This document shows positions 19,970 to 23,281 of a stretch of DNA of 23,281 bases, one piece after another. A program made the position numbers and the translations under genes. The stretch's first letter is position 1, and each line of letters starts with the position of its first letter. The notes below the pieces were generated by a model. The model worked only from the letters and a program-made list of their open reading frames with translations, was not told the DNA's origin and searched no databases. The stretch is from a virus. The DNA lies in IMG/VR virus record IMGVR_UViG_3300006737_000229, positions 1-23,281 of that record; one strand, written 5' to 3'.

Positions 19970-21724
19970 TTAAGCCCCGCGAAGTCGTCGCGCATCGCCA
20001 ATCGCTCTTGAGTTCTGCATCCCCTGCGTGGGTGCTGGACCTCGCTGCTGAACGCTGGTTACAGGTGAGCCTGCACCCGGACTACCGCGAGCCTGCGGTC
20101 GAGCCGGTGAGCGTGGTGTGCGAATACCCGCACCTTCACCGCCCGGTTGAGAAGCGGGCATGGGTGCTCCGCGCATCATACCCATAGGCGGCATCGCGCC
20201 ACCCGGAGGCATCGCGCCACCCGGAGGCATCGCGCCACCCGGAGGCATACCCGGAGGCATACCCGGAGGCATACCCGGTGGCATACCGGGTTGGCCACCC
20301 TCTTGCTCTTCCTGCTGCTTGTAGACAAAGCGAATGTCGCGGTCGCCTTCTTGAAGCAATTCCGGCTTATAGCCGAGCATCGCCATACGCTGAGCGAGGT
20401 TGACCTCCATTTCGTCGCGTCGCAGGCGAGTGATTTCGTCTTCTTCCTCGTTGGGGTAGAGAGTGAGTTTCCAATCGGAGACATCCATCTCACGCAACAT
20501 ACGGGGGAACAGAACGTTGGTGTAGACCTTCTGACCAAACTCGACTGCGCGGTTGGTGACAAGAATCTGCAATCCCTCGTTGTTGAGGCCACCGGACTTG
20601 CCGTTGTCAATCATGAAGATGGACGAGACGCCGTAATACGCCGCGATGCGGTTGCGAATCTCGTCGCGCACAGCGATGTATTGCATCTCTTCCAACGTGT
20701 CCATGAACTTGACCCAGTTCACACCACCGCGCCCAGTCTGACTTTCGATACCGACCTTCGGCACGTAGTGCGGGTCACGCTCCATCTTCTCATCGACAGA
20801 TTTCCAAAACGACTTCATCGACTCAAGATTATCCGTGGTGACAGAAATGATGCCTTTTGGTGTGCGTCGCTTCTGATACGCGGTGTAGATGTAGTTGTCC
20901 ATGGCCGTGAGGCTCATCGCCTGTCGCCACATGGTGTTGACAGGACTGCGACCGTAGAGTTTGGACGGGTTATACTTGCTGATGTGAATGACTTCGCCCT
21001 TGGTGAAATACTGATTTTTCCCACTGCCAGCCATGTTGACATAGTGCGCGTCAACCATGCGCGAACCACAGGTCTGACATTTCGGGTCTTGACCGGGGTA
21101 TGCGACTTGGTCGCGGTGAATGCGGCACACCTTATACCGCCCACCACGGACACCACGCTTGTCTGCGATGATGCGCATGAAGATAGGGTCACCTCGAATG
21201 ATTTCCTTGACGCGGAAAAAGGCAATATCGCCCGATTCAGGGTCAACGTAATACTCCTTGATGAGAATGAGAAAGGCGTCGTCCACGATGTTGAGGTCGT
21301 TTTCGACTTCACGCAAGACTTGCATGAAGGACTGCTCCATCGAGTTCTCCTGATTCAGTAGCCATTTGGCGTAAATGACTTGCTCAGGGTCAGGCTTGCG
21401 AACCTCACCACCGCAGGATTTGCAGACGTCGACTGAGTGATTAAACTCCTCCTCACACTCGATGCACTTGGATTCAAAACGCTTCTCCCAGTAGTAGCCG
21501 CGCCTGAAAACCTCTTGCTGAAGTTTAGACTGGACCGTGCGTAGAATCAGGTTTTCGTGACTGACCGCATACAGCGATGGGATGGTGATACCCTGTGCGA
21601 GCACAGGCTCCTGAATACCCGTGGTGTAGAGGGGCATTTGTGGTTGCGGCGTCGTGCGACGTCGAAATGGGCTGGCGATGGCCGACAAAAATCGGCTGAC
21701 TGGTCCTCGTTCTTCTTCAGCCAT
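19970..21724 (-). CDS. Portal protein with zinc sites and Pro/Gly/Met repeat tail
   Basis: A 584-residue portal protein. The core shows portal-type sequence: VIHISKYNPSKLYGRSPVNT (clip/stem entry region), RNRIAAYYGVSSIFMIDNG and LQILVTNRAVEFGQKVYTNV, followed by a C-terminal crown region. Two probable zinc sites are inserted in the N-terminal half: C87, C90, C101, C104 and C200, H203, C216, C219. After residue 478 there is a low-complexity tail with four GMPP and three GGAMPP units, then a basic Pro/Arg-rich end. Portals form the dodecameric DNA gate at one capsid vertex and bind terminase and connectors. ATG 21724 is chosen, overlapping the upstream stop (TGATG) with GGAGGG in range; the GTG one codon earlier is possible. 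Confidence 0.88.
   Translation of the reverse strand: MAEEERGPVSRFLSAIASPFRRRTTPQPQMPLYTTGIQEPVLAQGITIPSLYAVSHENLILRTVQSKLQQEVFRRGYYWEKRFESKCIECEEEFNHSVDVCKSCGGEVRKPDPEQVIYAKWLLNQENSMEQSFMQVLREVENDLNIVDDAFLILIKEYYVDPESGDIAFFRVKEIIRGDPIFMRIIADKRGVRGGRYKVCRIHRDQVAYPGQDPKCQTCGSRMVDAHYVNMAGSGKNQYFTKGEVIHISKYNPSKLYGRSPVNTMWRQAMSLTAMDNYIYTAYQKRRTPKGIISVTTDNLESMKSFWKSVDEKMERDPHYVPKVGIESQTGRGGVNWVKFMDTLEEMQYIAVRDEIRNRIAAYYGVSSIFMIDNGKSGGLNNEGLQILVTNRAVEFGQKVYTNVLFPRMLREMDVSDWKLTLYPNEEEDEITRLRRDEMEVNLAQRMAMLGYKPELLQEGDRDIRFVYKQQEEQEGGQPGMPPGMPPGMPPGMPPGGAMPPGGAMPPGGAMPPMGMMRGAPMPASQPGGEGAGIRTPRSPARPQARGSPGAGSPVTSVQQRGPAPTQGMQNSRAIGDARRLRGA
20188..20290 (-). repeat. Short tandem repeats in the portal C-terminal tail
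   Basis: Three 18-base units coding GGAMPP and four 12-base units coding GMPP lie next to each other in frame. Units of each class are identical or nearly identical, so copy number is likely to vary by slippage among relatives. The coded tail is probably disordered. Confidence 0.85.
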
Positions 21725-22950
21725 CACAGACCCTCCGCGTAAGTGCCGACAGTGTCGGCGTCAATACCCCAACCACTCAGAAGTTCAGCAGACTTCTTCG
21801 TGTGGTCTTTCCAATTTTCATAGCGCACAAGGCGCTTGAGTTCCTGTTTTCGAGTGGCGTCCTTCTCGTCAATGAAAGCGAGCACGGCCTTCGCCTGCGT
21901 CGACTTCATGCGTAGATGAGGTAGGACCCCGGTAAGGAACTTCCGTAGGTCGGCCTTAGAGTAGAACTGGAGGCGGTGTTGACTTCGCTGCGAGGCTTTG
22001 TGATACACTTTACCGTCCAACTGAAGCACCCCGCAGTCCAGCGTTTTGTAGAGGTCTTCACAGTGTGTCCTACCACGGTCGCCTGTAGCAATCAAGCCCG
22101 CACGAGGCTCACCTCTTTCGGTGATGGTGATATAGCCGTCAGCATCGAGAAAGCCAGCGCCGTAGGCCCACGAATCCTTCATCACCAGTCCATCGGTGGT
22201 GATGCGAACGTATGTCCCACGTTGAGCGCCCTTGATGATGTCATACTCTTCACCGTAGAGTGAGAGCAGCATGGAGAACTTCTTGTCCGTGTAGGACTTT
22301 TTCACGATGCCTGCATCATCCATGTTGATACGAATCTCAGCAGCCTTCATCGGTCCCTTTTGCAGCAATTCTTCAGCCGCAAACGAAAGGTAGTCCTGTT
22401 CCTTTTTCGACAGTTTGTCGGCCTGAAACAAGGCCGTGCGCCACATCTTTCGCGCATCGCTACGGTCGCGCATCGCATTTGCCCACGCCTGTTGCTCTTC
22501 AGCACCCCACACGTCTTCGTGCTCATCGAGCATCTTCAACGTAGACTCGGCTTTTTGCCATAGCAAACAAGCCTTCTGCAAAGACACGCTACGCGACTCG
22601 CCAAACTGGCGCAGGTGCTTCAACGAGCGGTCGGACAGACCCAGCCCTTTGATGGCGTCTTCTTTTCCAACGCCCCATGAGAGATTGCGGATGGTCATTT
22701 CCGCTTCTAAGGCCTTCATCATGCGGATGTCGCCAATGAGCGCGTCGATGTCGCTTTTTGCATCTTTGTTGTGACGACGTGCCTTGCGCAGCCGCTTGAC
22801 CATCGCGTCCGCAGTCGTGCCCGTCTTTGCTTCAAACCAACCGTCACCGTTGGGGGCAAATGAATAGGACTTCTGCATGATTGAGATTTTTTCCTCAAAC
22901 ACGACATCGTGAGGGATATCTTCAACTTCGATAAGCGCCGACCCCCACAT
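21724..22950 (-). CDS. Winged-helix plus LAGLIDADG endonuclease-like protein
   Basis: A 408-residue protein next to the portal. The N-terminal 180 residues are helical. Residues about 190-255 resemble a winged helix (FAAEELLQKGPMKAAEIRIN, then YVRITTDG). Residues about 260-365 are LAGLIDADG homing-endonuclease-like, with AYGAGFLDADGYITI containing the motif acidic residue, a strand region, and a closing helix pair (LRKFLTGVLPHLRMKSTQAK). Only one LAGLIDADG motif is visible, so it would act as a dimer if active. It has no obvious intein splice residues. It may be a domesticated DNA-binding protein in packaging, for example in the small-terminase position, or a free-standing homing endonuclease. 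ATG 22950 is chosen for AGGAGAGG upstream; the longer reading from 23037 overlaps the preceding gene. Confidence 0.72.
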   Translation of the reverse strand: MWGSALIEVEDIPHDVVFEEKISIMQKSYSFAPNGDGWFEAKTGTTADAMVKRLRKARRHNKDAKSDIDALIGDIRMMKALEAEMTIRNLSWGVGKEDAIKGLGLSDRSLKHLRQFGESRSVSLQKACLLWQKAESTLKMLDEHEDVWGAEEQQAWANAMRDRSDARKMWRTALFQADKLSKKEQDYLSFAAEELLQKGPMKAAEIRINMDDAGIVKKSYTDKKFSMLLSLYGEEYDIIKGAQRGTYVRITTDGLVMKDSWAYGAGFLDADGYITITERGEPRAGLIATGDRGRTHCEDLYKTLDCGVLQLDGKVYHKASQRSQHRLQFYSKADLRKFLTGVLPHLRMKSTQAKAVLAFIDEKDATRKQELKRLVRYENWKDHTKKSAELLSGWGIDADTVGTYAEGL

Positions 22951-22972
22951 AATTTGACCTCTCCTGTGACCT

Positions 22973-23242
22973 CTACTTAACACCGACCCATCCTTTGACG
23001 ATGGTTGGCTTGCCGCCGACGCCCTGCTTCTTTGCACGCTTCCGCTTGGTGGCTGAGCGCTTCTGACCTTCGCTCATCGAGCCACTGGTCTTCGGCGTCT
23101 TGTCGCTGACCTTGACAGACGGACGGCACTTGGGGTAGCCCTTGCTGCCCTTCTTGGCTTTGGAGCGACCGCAGGGCGGGTGCTTACCGTCCTTGTCTTT
23201 GCGGCTGACGTCCACCCACTTTTCCTTGAACCAGCGGTTCAA
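22973..23242 (-). CDS. DUF5872-like small basic protein
   Basis: An 89-residue basic protein with the pattern I associate with DUF5872: WFKEKWVDVSR, PCGRSKAKKG, YPKCRPS, then a Lys/Arg-rich segment and GKPTIVKGW. The function of that family is unknown. The small size and the two cysteines in CGR and PKC are typical. The start is uncertain. A TTG at 23242 gives 89 residues, but the frame remains open to the window edge (13 more codons), so the protein could begin further right or be the C-terminal part of a larger protein. In a second frame, a stop at 23239-23241 overlaps this TTG, which would fit the end of an upstream gene. Confidence 0.65.
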   Translation of the reverse strand: MNRWFKEKWVDVSRKDKDGKHPPCGRSKAKKGSKGYPKCRPSVKVSDKTPKTSGSMSEGQKRSATKRKRAKKQGVGGKPTIVKGWVGVK

Positions 23243-23281
23243 ATTCTTGATGACGAGAACATCATGGCAGGTGCAGCGGTC

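Noticed and set aside
20147-21361. 404-codon open frame on the plus strand opposite the portal
   Set aside because: Starts with a His/Arg repeat that is simply the complement of the portal Pro/Gly/Met repeats; antisense shadow.
23239-23281. End of an upstream gene in a second frame (…AAPAMMFSSSRI, stop)
   Set aside because: Plausible as the 3' end of a neighbouring gene, but only 13 codons are visible and the DUF5872-like frame is also open to the edge.

Overview
The window is one continuous, single-strand (minus) morphogenesis module of a tailed, HK97-fold DNA virus. All supported genes read right to left, with short gaps or stop/start overlaps, and no stretch above 300 bases lacks a gene. 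I see no rRNA, tRNA, CRISPR array, integrase or insertion sequence. Host assignment is inference. GGTGA-type Shine-Dalgarno sequences, frequent GTG/TTG starts, zinc-binding sites in several structural proteins (including the portal), acidic protein tails and moderate GC would fit an archaeal head-tailed virus, perhaps of marine Euryarchaeota. A bacterial host is not excluded.

Packaging/portal end (about 18.4-23.3 kb). A DUF5872-like small protein comes first, then a winged-helix plus LAGLIDADG protein, then a portal with two zinc sites and a Pro/Gly/Met repeat tail. Three small proteins follow: one unknown, one coiled coil ending in a motif shared with the scaffold, and one extremely cysteine-rich with tandem repeats. 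The large terminase is not in the window and probably lies beyond the right edge.

Head region (about 8.8-18.4 kb). A giant 1,933-residue protein fills the place between portal and protease where minor capsid or ejection proteins usually sit. Near its C-terminus it carries what looks like an inactivated ATP-dependent DNA ligase domain plus OB fold. Next come an XkdF-type prohead protease fused to a scaffold, with a strong internal start that probably makes free scaffold, then the major capsid protein, a probable decoration protein, a HeH/LEM-like protein with an acidic tail, and small beta-rich proteins.

Neck and tail (1-8.8 kb). A zinc-ribbon protein, a large head-tail connector, a small neck protein and a tail completion protein lead to a 710-residue tail tube with inserted domains. 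Then come a SAP-domain acidic protein, two tail assembly chaperone-like proteins, a short tape measure with 37-residue repeats, and a distal tail protein with a long Gly/Ala hydrophobic segment. A further tail gene starts at the left edge. No sheath gene is visible, so the order looks siphovirus-like.

The genes read as a coordinated assembly line: portal and scaffold nucleate the procapsid, the protease removes scaffold, the connector set closes the head, and tube, chaperones and tape build the tail. The most unusual elements are the pseudo-ligase giant protein, the capsid-motif sharing between scaffold and a portal-side coiled coil, the nested scaffold start, the LAGLIDADG protein, and the two SAP/HeH acidic proteins.
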